Below are positions 27,834 through 49,391 of a stretch of DNA of 64,000 nt, piece by piece. The number at the start of each line of letters is the position of its first letter. The stretch's first letter is position 1. The DNA comes from Phallusia mammillata (Eukaryota; Chordata; Ascidiacea; Phlebobranchia; Ascidiidae). The position numbers and the translations under genes were made by a program. Below the pieces are notes generated by a model that did no database searches, was not told the DNA's origin, and worked only from the letters and a program-made list of their open reading frames with translations. The DNA is taken from assembly GCA_003260075.1 (NCBI GenBank), contig QLIY01000223.1, positions 77,580 to 141,579 on the forward strand, given 5' to 3'.

Positions 27834-27839
27834 AATAAA
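27834..27839 (+). terminator. candidate RALGAPA poly(A) signal AATAAA
   Basis: First canonical AATAAA that I noticed downstream of the RALGAPA stop, about 1.8 kb away, or less if the duplicated segments are assembly artefacts. A T-rich run follows. Assignment to RALGAPA is an inference from position only. Confidence 0.3.
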
Positions 27840-30610
27840 CTCCAAACTCCGAAGGTTTCAAATTAGTTCTTTATTTAAATATTCCGTACTGATATGCTGT
27901 GTTGTCGTTAGTGACCCAGGACGGAGGTGGATATTCCCGCGGGAAACGGTAAAAATCCCAGTTTTTATTGCTGACTATACGCATCATAACGTCAGATGCC
28001 AGCACTACAGTGTTATATATTTTTAGTCTAAACCCCAAACCTAAACTTTTAATAAAATTTTAATAAAAAGTCAATGAATTTAAATACAAATTTGCTAAAA
28101 ACTTGAAACGGTCGAAAGTTGGCATTTTTGTCATCGCACTATGCAACCCATACAAAAGCCCAACAAATATTTTTTTTCATTTCTTGATGATTTGGCAAGT
28201 AATAATGTGAAAGTAGTCATTTTTTTTTTTTTATATACATTTTTTATTAAATGACAATAGATATCTTGAACGATAAAATTTGTTTCACTTTCACTCTCTA
28301 AAGCAATATTCCTTAACATAAACTTCTCCCGTTTCAAAAAAGAACTTAACCATGCTGCTTTAATGTTGAATACACCGATGAACGTCTATAAGTGTTTGTA
28401 TTATTTTACGTAAATAGAACCACAAGTCAATAATTATGCAACGGTATGACACTTGACGTCTTATCAGCACGATATGGTGTGTGTGCGCAAATCACGCCAC
28501 ATATCCGGGATAAAAACCGTTTACCAAAATCCGAAGCCTCTCGCCCGAATGGATTTCTTAAAACAAAAACTAAGGGAGATTATGTGAGAGTGGCAAGGCA
28601 GCCGCTTCAACAGATTGTGTTTGCTCGTTGGGGCCAATCCGTGCGCTGTGGCGGCGTCTGCGGGGCCGTGCTTTAGGCCGGTAAACATTCCCGCGGGGAA
28701 GAGACCATCTGTCGCATCGAGAAAATATCCTGAATATGGCTAGTTTTGATCATATTCTGGCTTGTGGATCGCGTGCCTTGCTTCACACCAGGCTCGACTT
28801 TGGCCCGTGACGGTGATTTGATCAGAAGTATAAGCGCGCGTGCCTTCTGCCTCGTTTAAAACCGCAGCATTAACTGACTTTAAATTCATGCACGACTGAC
28901 GCGTGGCGAATGAATGACATCTCAATTGACACAAAGGCGTCCAAGTATTTCTTAAATGCATAATGTAGCCTCGCCTAACGCATTGATAATTAATTTGTGA
29001 ATTCTTAACGTATACGTTCTGAACAGTAACATATCTGATTAGTTAAGGTCTGTGCATGATATAAAAAAAGGAAAAAATAAGTATTGTCCCGTTAAAATGC
29101 CTCGTTGATAAATGTTAAAGAATTTAACTTAAGAGAGCGCTGAACAATTAAAACTCTTCTTCCAGTAACAGAGTTTATGCAGTTTTGCCGGGTCAACATA
29201 TTGTTTCGTTACAAAGAAAAAATTCTGCATTTTATCTGTCCCTAAGTTACCTCACAACATGATTCGTTAAAAAATTATGTAAATTTGACCCCAATATTGC
29301 AATGTTCGTTTTTGGTTGTAAAAATGCTGTTTTAATGTTGGGCACATCGAACCACGCTATTGGGAGCACGAATGGTTTATTGCGTGTATCGACATCTGCT
29401 TTGCGTGGTGTTAATCGAACATGCAAACACAAAACTACGTGTTGGTGTCAGAAATCACGTTAAAGATTAACACGGAAAAAAATATGGGCAAATGCATCTC
29501 ATGTCCACGCAAATGATAAAATCTTTAATGTGACCTTATTATTTCTAGTAATATTACATAAGTTTGGTTTCACCTTGATTGTAATTTTGACACAAAACCT
29601 TCAATTCCGAAGAGAAAAAAAGCAGAATTTAACGAACAACTTTCACTTTCGTGTGCGTGCTTGTTTAACATGACTTAAACTCCCCTACATAAACCCGTCC
29701 AACAACAAACTGTCAATCCGAAAATCATGTTGCCTAAAGCAAATAATACAAGAAATTTTTGCAACATAAAATATGGGTCCTTGCGTAAAGGTCGTTTTAG
29801 TTTTCCCGCCTTAATAAACTTTTAGCGGTTGACGTTGTCACGTGACCACATGCCTGCCATCTGCCAGAAGTCGGTCAGCTGCCGAAATTCGAGTAAGCTT
29901 CTTTTATACGCACTTGTTTGACGTTGCACGATCGGAAAGATGACACCACACTTGCGAAGCGTCTCTAAAAACGCGCGAGTTTTAGGCAAATAAAACGCCG
30001 ACCGTGTTTGCATTTCTACTATTAATACCAACAGTTCCAAAAGTTAAGACGTTAAGCAAATCATTCATCAGACAATTTTCTTTATCCGAAATAAAGTTTT
30101 ATGTTTAGCGCGCTGTTATGGTATTTACCCCCATTATTTTGCAGGTGACTCTGTGCAAAAACAACAAACTGTATGTGACACAAATAGCCATCATTCCTCG
30201 TGATAAACAATACGTATGTTTACGACCGCGTGGCGCAAGAAGGTGGATCTTCGTTCGTCTTGTATCGTGATTTCTGCTCGGCTTGACAGCAGAGAGTGAG
30301 CAGATGGCAGGCGTAAAGATAATAAGCTTCGGAACTCAATTATAGTCGGTTCGCGCAGTCTCCGTCGAGTAACCGACAAATTCCGCCATTTGTTTTCGCT
30401 CTCAACTCGCGCTGTTTGCGTAAGGGCAAAGTATGACAATCTAGTTATATATGCCGTAGTGTGCCCCGGTTGATTCGCTCTCTAGCGCCACACACACGGG
30501 CCACGCGCAATAAAATATGTTTCTTTTTTCGTTTTGCTCACGACAAGTACATAAGAACAGATGCACTCATATTTTTTTCATATCCGCCTACCTTGGCCAG
30601 GAAAGACAAA

Positions 30611-33433
30611 ATGGTTGAGCTCGTAGAAGCTGGTTCACCTGATTCTGGATACAGAAGCAACAGTCCACGATGCGCTGCTGCAGAAGGTCTTGTTGAGAAC
30701 ACAGAAGAGTGGCCCAACAACTTTTCGGTAAACAACGATGAATTCACTTTAGCCAAAGATTTAAAGATCTCAACTCAATATAAGAGCAAGGATAGAACCC
30801 ACCTGGTGGATCAGAACTTAACTTGTGATGATGGAAGTCAGTCAACCTGCTTAGGTGTTAAGCAGCGAAATGGTGCCAACTTACCAAGAGTGGATGAAGA
30901 TAAGCCTGTCACCAGTGGCAAGAATTTTGCGAAAAAACGTAGATACGCGAATCGACAACTTGAGGACGAAAACTCGTCACCCGTCTTAGGTTCGTTTCTT
31001 CGGTCGTTTTAACCGATACAACCAACTCCCAACTGCTTTTTGTGAGAATAAATGGCAGTTATAGATAACACCGTTGATTTGTTTCTTCAGGTATAAAAAT
31101 TTTGCCGGCGGGTGAAATTGCTTCGCCACATGAAAACTTCAAAAGCGGAAATGTAACAAAAACTCAGACTTTAAAACACAAAGTCGAAGAAGTGACTGAA
31201 ACATCAAAGGAAGGTAATAAGTCTATGTTCGCAGTGCGTGTTATATAACGTATTTAACTGGCGCTTTTTTATGTACAGGCTCGGAACATTTTATGTGTCG
31301 ACTTTGCGCCAAAATACACAGCAATGCTTTAGAACTAGCACAGCATCGATGCCCACGAATCGTGAATGTCCGTTACGAATGTTCGGAATGCGGAAAGAAC
31401 TTCGGTTGTCCTGCTAATCTCGCATCACACAAAAGATGGCATAAACCTAAAGGTGATCATTTTTCCTCAGTAAATCGATTTTGCTATTTAAATTCTTTCA
31501 GTTGCTGGTGTACAATCTTGTTATTAAATGTTTGAAGTGAAAACCCGACATTTTTCTAACAATGCAACATACGGAGGAATTTGACTGTTTTGTAAGGTTT
31601 TAAAAAATACTTATGTAGTATGCGTTAAACTTTTATTTAGAAACGCACATCAAAATATTATTGAAGGGGTAGGATGACCATCTATACCTAATATACTTTA
31701 ATGCCTTTTTTATTGAAACCAACATATAGTGACAATACTTATCTATGTCCTCGATCATAGTGCGAATGTTATTGCGCGGTAGTATCTGAAAAATATTTTT
31801 TTCACGAAGTATATATCCGAACCATGCAAAAATATGTGAATATATACACACAAGACCATCCTATTCAAATCTGCCAGCCAAAGCTAAGACAAACATAAAC
31901 GAAAATCTGCCAGCGAGCTTAACAGACGAGGGAAGTCTTTCGGCTTTCATGTGAAATTGCGAAAAGTTATTGTTACCGAGCTATGTGGCAGGGATTATAG
32001 CCCGTAGCCTGGCGACGTGTGCTCAATTGTGTTTGCCCTTCGCACCTTCCGCTGCACAGAAGCTGCACCATTCAGCGCCGCCCGACTCGAACAAAGGAAT
32101 TTGCGGGGACGTATCGCCCGCGTTCGCGCGTTGATAACGAGTGCTTTGTTTTGTCTGGAATGAGCCAGGAACGCTTTTTTTGTTGCTTCCAGCTGTTGCG
32201 CGCAGTATAAAACCAAAAAGCAAAACTTTGAGTGGGCACAGTTCTGTTCAAGCAGTGTGTGGAATTGCGATGTAGATATAAGTATATTAAAATAGTTTCG
32301 GCTTCGTTCGTTACTCAACGTGAGTGTATAAAAACAGCACATGAACGCCTAAAAGAATATTTCGTACAAAAGCTTAAATCCGTTTTATTCGCTTCGTTTT
32401 GCTGATTTAGAAAAGCATAATTAGTAACGGCAAGTTACACTAGGTTTTGAATGAAATTTGAACGTGAAAAGTAGGTTTTGATGTGTTACGTAGTTTTTCC
32501 AGACACGTAAGGTGTCAGACAGCAGTTACGTACTTTCATTTATGTTTATTGTAGCAATAGCTTTGGTTTACTTTGTGGGTGTTAAACTTAACAGATGATT
32601 AACTAGCAATATCGTATTTTTCAGCTTCGTGTAGTGATACAATGGCCAACCCTGAAGGCAAACGAAGAAAGTTGTCAGTTTCGCCTGTTCCTGCATTCAA
32701 TGACATTCCTCATGCTGTTCCAGCACGTGAAAATCTGCAAGCTGCAAACCGTCCCAGCCCACTGGCCATTGTTTCTCAGGAAGAGAGGTCGATACCATCA
32801 CCAAGCGTTCGCCTAAAGGCTATTTTCCCATGCCCTGGTTGCAAGCGCCGTTTTAGGCGTGAATCAAACCGTAGGAAGCACGCCCTAGTTAAACACGACA
32901 TCGTGATTCCGTATGAGCCGACCACAAAACAAGAAAAGAAATTGGCCTCTCCTATCCCGAAGGAAGTGGTATCCTCGTTGGAGCGAGAACAGACGATGCC
33001 TGCACCACCAATGCGATGCAATCTCACAACTTTGGCACTTGCTGCGGAAGCAATAAATGGGGCGTCACTAACACGCCCACATGGACCAACAACGCCAAAG
33101 AGCGGAGGAACACAACCTCTTGATTTAACAAACAAAAGCACGACGCCTTTAAGCCATGGCGTGGATCAAATTTTAAACTTGTCAAAAACCAAATCTTTCG
33201 TGCCTTCGCAGTTTCCTGCTGTTAACAACGTTGTATCTGCACACCTGAAGCACAGGTTGTTACAAGGAAACATTGGCTTTATTCAAGGCGCAACTGGACG
33301 AGGTGAACAGCAGTTGCAAACAAATCATTTCCAACAGTGGCCTCACTACCATGCGCAGCATTTATTTACCGATTATCGGTACCTTGCTGCGATCGCAGCT
33401 GATAGAATGTTGGCATGTCAATATCGCATGTAA
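30611..33433 (+). CDS. INSM: INSM-like (insulinoma-associated) C2H2 zinc-finger transcription factor
   Basis: Four coding exons, 30611-30989, 31091-31213, 31279-31452 and 32625-33433, all joined in phase 1, give 494 residues. INSM proteins are nuclear repressors that drive neuroendocrine and neuronal differentiation. Exon 3 holds the diagnostic pair: a C2HC finger (CRLC...LAQHRC) and a C2H2 finger ([19 protein letters not shown] followed by KRWHKP), nearly identical in spacing to vertebrate INSM1 fingers 1-2. Exon 4 adds one more finger ([19 protein letters not shown]). The remaining vertebrate fingers are missing. PLDLTNK in exon 4 resembles a CtBP-binding PxDLS motif. The N-terminal SNAG repressor motif of vertebrate INSM1 is not found at the chosen ATG; the only MPR-like start upstream (30461) is a GTG codon. 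A 5' non-coding or SNAG-coding exon could have been missed. The stop is followed by an AATAAA at 33451. Confidence 0.85.
32206..32212 (+). promoter_or_regulatory. candidate internal TATA box (TATAAAA) in INSM intron 3
   Basis: TATAAAA sits in 'cgcgcagtataaaacc', with an E-box CAGCTG 16 bp upstream (32190) and a GC-richer block at 32010-32200, unusual for introns here. Exon 4, about 400 bp downstream, has an ATG at 32642 in the INSM frame, so a short form lacking fingers 1-2 is possible. No transcript evidence. Confidence 0.4.
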
Positions 33434-33450
33434 AACGATGTGCTAGTGCG

Positions 33451-33456
33451 AATAAA
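33451..33456 (+). terminator. poly(A) signal of the INSM-like gene
   Basis: AATAAATAAA begins 18 nt after the TAA stop of the zinc-finger gene, giving overlapping AATAAA hexamers and a very short 3' UTR. Confidence 0.65.
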
Positions 33457-33709
33457 TAAAACTAATCCAAACGGTTTGATTTAGATTAGTTTCTCTAGGA
33501 CGGGAATAGCGTAGGTCGTAATAGTAAGCACCAGTTTCATACATTTTAGAAACACATTTGTTTTCATAAACATTTAAGAAAAATTCTGGATACTACTAAT
33601 TGTTTTATATTTAACAAAAGCGATTGAATTAGACGCCACTATTATTACAAACATATCCAAATGAATTAACAGAATTTTTAGCTCTTCCGGCAGTTTTTTT
33701 ATTGTAATA

Positions 33710-33775
<66 letters not shown>
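33710..33775. repeat. 66-base homopolymer-G run
   Basis: Uninterrupted G from 33710 to 33775, far longer than any other homopolymer here. No flanking duplication was seen. A real G66 would be hard to sequence and clone; a sized assembly gap written as G is the simpler reading. Confidence 0.9.
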
Positions 33776-33777
<2 letters not shown>

Positions 33778-34078
33778 AACAGGCCTAAATCCAATGTCGG
33801 GTTAACTAAGCGTTGCATGATATTAGTCTTCCAACGAGCAGCTGAATTTTCTATTTACTGCCGTTCTAAATTGAGTTGCTGCGAACCAACAGCAAATATA
33901 ACAATAGCAAATAAGTTTAGTTTTAGGCTGCCATTACTCAAAACGCCCCCCGGATAACGTACAAAAAGATTTTTGAAACTTTAAGGCCGAACAAGTTTAA
34001 TACCAACTAGTGTTTTTGCAGACGTAGTTTTTACTGATTCAAGTACAGAATTTAGCATTTAAATCTAAACTGGGAAAG

Positions 34079-34215
34079 TTTTTTAATGATATGTTGAAAT
34101 ACGAAGGGACCAATGTTTCAGCAATGAAAAAAATTGAGGGGGGGGGGCCTTAAAATTTTTTTAATGGTATGTTGAAATACGAAGGGACCAATGTTTCAGC
34201 AATGAAAAAAATTGA
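34079..34215. repeat. 59-bp direct duplication split by a G10 tract
   Basis: Copies 34079-34137 and 34157-34215 are almost identical (one visible substitution, aatgata against aatggta). They are separated by exactly ten G (34138-34147) and nine further bases that may belong to a longer imperfect overlap. Confidence 0.85.
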
Positions 34216-35305
34216 CTTAAATACAAACGCTCATGTGGGTATCGAGCGATGTAAACTTTTTTAGCTCCGACAGGCTTAATTGTTTGTATTAGTTCGAAAA
34301 GGTTAAACGTTTATATGTATTTAAATAATAAATCAGCATTTAAGCGTAAAAATGTTGGTAGCTTATTAACATGAAAGTTTAATGTTTACGTGACATACGT
34401 ATTGGATACTCGCAGATCAGATCGCCCTCGTTTGATATTTGGGTGGTATATTTTAAATTCTCCAAAAATGACAAAACTAAGATTGATTCTTCTAATTTAC
34501 ACAAGCGTTTTAAAATGCATGTATTTATTAATGTTTAGTTCAAATTGAGTTGTTAAGCGATGATTGTTCTCTCGACAAAACATTTGCCAAGAATGTGTCA
34601 TTTCCGGACGTTAACCGATTCCTGCAATAATCGTTTCTGTGTTTGCATAATTGCTCTGCGAGTCGCGCGTGACCTGCACAAGCCGCTAATAAAAATGCGT
34701 GAGTATAAGAAATGTCGTGTTTCGGATTACACCACGCCAGTTTTGCGAAAAACTATACAAGAGACTTCGAATACATTCTGCGCGTGTCATTGTGAGCAAA
34801 GAGTTATTGTTGTACAGTGCTTAGGAAACAAGAATTGAAAATGAGATGGTATGAAAGGAATAAAAACTGCGTTTAGAGTTTAAATGCCGAAAGTGTAACT
34901 TTATGTTATCCTAGGCCTAGGGTAAACTTTTTGCATTATAACATCTTGGTGATACTTGTTTGTGATAACCGCTTGAAAAGTTTTTGATTTCTGTCGTCGA
35001 CTAGACCAGTGCAATACACTAAAGGGAAATATCTTATGATTTACCCAAAACAACCACAACCTGAAGAAAGTGAAAGTAAAATAAAAAAAGCACGTTAAAG
35101 CGAGTTTTTTTAGGGCAAAATACACTATAATAATGCAAAGATGTTAAACTTATTGTGGCCGTTGAAAAAGTAAAAATCAAAGCAAATGTTTACAGGACTA
35201 CGTTTTCAAACTTATACTTCTGCACTACTGATTTCAGACGTTGTTTCAATGAGTAGAATCATATGCTGACCTATTAGGCGGAAACATAAATAAAACTGTC
35301 GCAAG

Positions 35306-37664
35306 ATGAAAGGACCGTATCTTATCCCGTTTTGTACCCAGTTCAAAGACGAGTGGCTCAAATCACTTGAAGATGGCGCGAATTCCACCGTCACCACGGC
35401 AGCAACGTACGAAACCTCTGGTGCTCCGGAGTATAAAACAGTTTGGGAAACGCTTGACCCTTCGTGTCAACTTGCTGCGAATGTAGTAATTGCATTTGCT
35501 GGCGTTTTGTTAATTTGCTGCGCCGTTTTCAACATGTTGACAATTTTTGTGGCCATTCACAAAAGAGCAGAAAGGTCGTTGACCAAAGAAGACGAGGAAT
35601 CTGCACAGCGAATGATGACTTACAAGAAATCCATTTGGGTAAACCCAGGCCGAAAATAGTTCTTTGTGGTCACGACGCTTATGATCGTTATAAACTCTAG
35701 CTCTTTTGGTTTATTGAAGAGGCTGTTGTGTCCAACAATATTAACAACTTTAGAAAATCCAAATACCAAACTTAATAAAATCTTAGACGTGAAACTGCTC
35801 ATAATTTTTGACACTCGTTGATTGCGAAAGTAAGACAACTTAGACGATGGTGAGATAACATTAACTACTGTATTTAAAAACGCTTAATCTAATCGTGAAT
35901 ATTTTGGTACACGTTTCGTTGTTTATGTTTATTTTTAACCCCTAAACATGTTTAAAACAAGTTTTGATTTTGTTTTAGGCCCAGACGATGTTTCTCTGCT
36001 CGTTCGCGATGGCAAGTCTGGTGGCGGCCTGCTTCCTTCTTCCAACGTTGATGATAACAGCTTATGAGATGATGGTGTTTAACGAAACCCCAGCAAGCAG
36101 TTACCGTCTCTCAACGGCCAAACATGTGTCGAACGCTGTGTTTCACTTCATTGTGGCATTGAGTTTGTATTCAAGCATTGGCGCTGTTTGCGAAAGGTGG
36201 ATGGCATTGATTCGGATTAAGCCCCATATGTATTTGTGCAAGGTTTCAAATCCGATAATAGAGCTTAAAACCAAGATGAAAATGAATAGAAATTCGGTGA
36301 AGGAGCTGAGATATTCAATCAGTTGTCTCTCCCGTTTGCCTCTGTTGCTGTACTTGCTTTTATCGTGGGCAGCAAGCTTTGTTTTGGCGGTCGTTAGTGT
36401 TATCTACGGCCAAGAACGTTTCCTACTTTATGGAGATCATCTCCAAAATAGGGTTGACGAGTTTCACCCTTTGTCCAGCTTTTTTACAATCCCAGCCAAC
36501 CGGATTCGAACAATGACTATAATATACATACTGATGCTGTTTGTGCCTGCAGTTTTCCTCGTGATTTGCATTGTTGCCACTTCAATAGCTTTGCTGAAGA
36601 CGAAAAACAACGCAATGCGACTAAACAGCTACGAACAAGCCCAGGCACTGGTTTACTTTCAATCCCGACAGGAAAGCAAACCTACCTCGGACGTGAAGAC
36701 CGTCGACAGGCTGGCTAGGAATTCGAGCTTGAGAGTTTCACAGGGTCGAGTAAACACTGTCTCTTGCAAGGAAAACGTGTCGTATTCTCACAAGCAAGAA
36801 CACACCCAGCAAGTTATGTCCAACTGCCAGGAAGCTGACCTCAGCGCCATCATAACCGATAGCATTCAGATGCATCAAAATGCTGGCGCTAACAAATCCC
36901 TTGATACCCGAATGCCTCTTCCACCTGATTGGCTTAAGTATCCGTCAATCAAACGAAGTGATACTATGGCGTCCACTGTTAAAGTGGAGGACCTCGCTAC
37001 CACTCCTTTGTCTGTACCGTACGACAGCGCTGTGTCGTTTTTCGGAGAAATTACGGAAGCAAAAGCTACCTTGTGTACTTACTCGGTGGTGTATCTTCTT
37101 ATGTTGCCTGTCTACTCGTTAATTGCTGTTGATGTTTTCGGAGACCCAACAGGCGTTCTCAATTTAGAAATGCCTTACTCTGCCCTTCAGTGGTATAATG
37201 CGTCGGGTGTTCCATCTTATGACATTCTTCACGTAGTTTCATTTACAACGACTGATTTTGCTGTAATATTTATGTTTCTGTACATGTTTGCCGGAACACT
37301 GCCATTTTGCCTTATGGCTTCTCTTTCGCCTTCCTTCAAAAGGGCTGCAAAACAAAATCTAAAATGTCCATCATGCAGAAAATCGAAGCCCAATATCACC
37401 AATGAAAAAATATCCCTTGACGCCGTATCTTCTCGAAGGAACAAGGAAACTTCGAGAAGTCGGCAACAAAGAAGAGATGATATCTCTCGACGTCGCCGCA
37501 CACCGAGGAAAAGTTGGATGAACAATCACGCGGATTACTGGCAAGCATTCAGTCGCCGTTCTCAAATTCCGCCTGATCACACTTGGCGACCAACGAAGCG
37601 TCCAAGAAGCAGTTACATTGACAATACTGTAAATATTGATGAACGGTTTGAAGAAGAAATATAG
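35306..37664 (+). CDS. divergent rhodopsin-like (class A) 7TM receptor, orphan
   Basis: Two exons, 35306-35638 and 35979-37664, join in phase 0 to give 672 residues. Seven hydrophobic segments can be seen: TM1 (ANVVIAFAGVLLICCAVF, about residue 58), TM2 (MFLCSFAMASLVAACFLLP), TM3 (FHFIVALSLYSSIGAV) followed by CERWMAL in the DRY position, TM4 with the conserved SW (YLLLSWAASFVLAVV), TM5 with a Pro (ILMLFVPAVFLVICIVA), TM6 (SVVYLLMLPVYSLIAVDVF) and TM7 (FTTTDFAVIFMFLYMF). The sodium-site Asp of TM2 is replaced (AMASL instead of the usual AxADL), and there is no NPxxY in TM7. Loop 3 is long (about 140 residues) and the C-tail is Arg/Ser-rich. An N-glycosylation sequon NST lies in the N-terminal tail. 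It belongs in the plasma membrane; ligand and subfamily are not recognisable. The start is the first ATG of the open frame. Confidence 0.8.
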
Positions 37665-37875
37665 ATTTTCTCGGAAAATCTTATGTAGATGCCCACACTA
37701 CCGCTTGTTAATAGACGATAAACTATGTCATATATTTGGGTTGTTGTGAAATCTTAACTTTTTTCCGATGTTTTATAGTAAAGGGTTACTATAGCAAGTA
37801 GTTCATCAATTGTGCAGACTTATACATAAGATTTGCCTTTTGCTCTTTTAGCAAACTATGCTGTACATTTCTTTA

Positions 37876-37881
37876 AATAAA
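37876..37881 (+). terminator. poly(A) signal of the receptor gene
   Basis: AATAAA 212 nt after the TAG stop, followed by a T/GT-rich stretch (gttggcttgtgt), as expected for a cleavage site downstream element. Confidence 0.6.
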
Positions 37882-38965
37882 GTTGGCTTGTGTCACAAAG
37901 TAAAACATGTCTAAAAATAAAATGTAGTTCTGCTGAGTTTAGTAACTGAGTATGAAAAGTTTTGTATCGTAGATTTTTTTCAAATTCTTTACCAAAATCT
38001 AATGCATCAGCCCCTTGGGAGTCATCAAAATTACTGTAAGAAACTAGTAAACTATTGGTCCAAAGTAGGAATATGTAGCCTACCCCTCCTTTTTTGTAAA
38101 ACAGATGCGTAAAAAATACACAAACAGCGCTTTTTTGTTTAACGTAAACCGAAGTAGAACTTGCAACAGAAGAGAACTCGTTGCATGGGCAGGATCTGCT
38201 TCTTTGGTCAATATAGGCCTATTTGAAATTGTGCGCGTTACTTGTTGACTTCTGTAAGCTGCGGACTGGTTGACTTGATTTGACAGTTCAGACAAAACAC
38301 TGCTTGAAATAAAAATGGCTTTTATCGTAAGTAAAAACGTACGATCACTAAAGCGTATGATGTTTGCATTATGCGTTTCTTCAATTTGCCAATCAAAATA
38401 TCTTAACATATGTACATGGCCAATAAGTTTACGTTGTACGTTTACGTAAGTTTTATAGAGAGGGTGCCACAACCTATTGGAGACCTTAAAAGTGAGCAGA
38501 ATCTTGACACTAAGATCTTGCAATTAGTACTTGTGATAAAAACTGCAACAATTGGTTTCTTTTTCTTCATCAGGTCAGCCCATATCGGGATATTTCTGAA
38601 GTACGTACTCGGCTCTTTAACGCTATCTATCTGTTTGCAATTTTACTAATGACCTGCAAACTTGCACTGTAGTATGTTTTAAGTAAATAATTTATTTAGA
38701 TTGAAAAATGGTAAAATAAATTGCGAATTCGGATGTATACGTTCTATTTGACCTTTGCTCTAGCGTTTTAACGTAATCAATGCAGTAAGAAAACAGGGGA
38801 TTTTCCCTAAAATTCTAAATTGAAAGTTTGATCTAAATTCCGCTTTAAAATAATTTAAAGTTTATTTTTTTGCTTTAATAATGTTCGTTTGTTTTCTTGA
38901 TGTAACTTTGCACAAGTAAAACAATTCAACTTGCTTTTACGAGAAAAAAGTTTTACGCTATTGGG

Positions 38966-38973
38966 TGACGTCA
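38966..38973. promoter_or_regulatory. perfect CRE palindrome TGACGTCA upstream of AKT
   Basis: The 8-bp full CREB/ATF consensus in 'gggtgacgtcatcg', about 1.06 kb upstream of the AKT start codon and 1.3 kb downstream of the receptor stop. Function is inferred from the motif alone. Confidence 0.35.
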
Positions 38974-40030
38974 TCGAATTTCATTTGCGTCAGCACAGAG
39001 TCACAGACATCATACGCCGGGCTAATTTAGTTCACAGAAGTAAGTGCCAATTCGGATGTGGTTAAGCCTGTCGTCGCTTGGGCCCCTGGCTTAAGATAGA
39101 ATATTAAGACATGAATAAAAACAAGAATATACACAATCCCTAACTGCTATAATAAGGAAATTGTTTGTTGATAAGTTTATATGAGAAGGCTAGATTTTGT
39201 TTAGTTTTTGTCATGTTAAATGTATGACGCTACGTTTGAGATAGTTTGTAGATAAAAAATGACAGTTTGTACACGTCATTGTTTAGTTCACGATTATGTA
39301 AGCCGTTAACTTTTGGGAATATTTGCATTGTATGTTTTTACGCATTTACCTTTCTCTTTGATACAATAAAAATTGTATTTGGAAAGCAACATGTTTATTA
39401 GCAGTTAGCACATTACACTGGGCTTTCAGTGCAGAATCATATTGTCCATGTCTTGGCACTTGAACTGAACCCTATGCAAAATGTGTCTTTTATATGTGGG
39501 TTGGTTTTCTCAGAAGTTTTATTTGGTTTTGGCAAAAACTCTGAACTTTTAAATTACTTTTAACATATTGCTTTCCTCAAATTCACTAGTGCCCCAATTT
39601 TAGCATTGTAAAACAGAGCTACAGTGTCATTGATACCAGCTACCTACATAACAAGAGTTTCAAAAATATGTGATATGTATTGACACTGTTATAAATTTGA
39701 GTGTTGTTTTGTGTATTACTCAAAATCTGACTGCTTTACAAAGTTTAATAAAAAGGGTATTAACAATATAAGTTAGGTGACCAGTTTAGACAACTTAAGA
39801 AACGGAAAACAGCCAAAAATAATAATTTGTAACGTTCAGAAAATGTCTGTTATTGTATGTTCACACACATGCCCACATGTCCTTCAAATAAAGTACTGTT
39901 TTATATGAAGTAACACAATGATTTCTGTGCACAAGGGTTTAATTTAAATCAATTCATAGGACCTATGTTATTGGTGCTTTAATCACTAAAGTTTCTAAAA
40001 CTCTGCCCCAATTCAAACATTACACAAAGC

Positions 40031-49391
<9,361 letters not shown>

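Larger units (their letters stand above)
26021..30610. other. intergenic: RALGAPA 3' flank and INSM upstream region
   Basis: No convincing coding exon was seen. The first part, to about 27840, is probably the RALGAPA 3' untranslated region or flank and includes two duplications split by G tracts (26795-27084 and 27114-27399). The stretch from about 28000 to 30610 is A+T-rich with GC-richer islands near 28600-28900, 29820-30010 and 30190-30440, and is the likely regulatory region of the zinc-finger gene. The open frame at 27146-27661 runs through both duplicated copies and is treated as spurious. Confidence 0.6.
33434..35305. other. intergenic between INSM-like and receptor genes, with a 66-G run
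   Basis: No gene was seen. It holds the 66-base G run (33710-33775) and a 59-bp duplication around a G10 tract (34079-34215). The open frames at 34560-34838 (+) and 34901-35125 (-) have no recognisable features and A+T-rich composition typical of the spacer. Confidence 0.6.
37665..40030. other. receptor 3' UTR and AKT upstream region
   Basis: Past the receptor poly(A) signal I see no coding exon. The minus-strand open frame 38080-38523 (147 codons) has no recognisable domain, no splice partner and plain spacer composition. A perfect CRE-like palindrome TGACGTCA lies at 38966-38973, about 1.06 kb before the AKT ATG. Several AATAAA hexamers occur (for example 39363-39368 and 39748-39753) that may reflect base composition only. 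No TATA box was assigned to AKT. Confidence 0.5.

Noticed and set aside
28446..28676. Open frame containing NGFLKTKTKG, loosely like a SNAG motif
   Set aside because: No Met-Pro start at the motif and no donor that joins it in phase to INSM exon 1; similarity is too short.
30461..30610. Upstream extension of INSM exon 1 starting MPRLIRS, reminiscent of a SNAG motif
   Set aside because: The first codon is GTG, not ATG, and the residues after MPR do not match the SNAG consensus.
38080..38523. 147-codon minus-strand open frame between the receptor and AKT genes
   Set aside because: No recognisable motif, no splice partners and base composition like the spacer; such lengths occur by chance.
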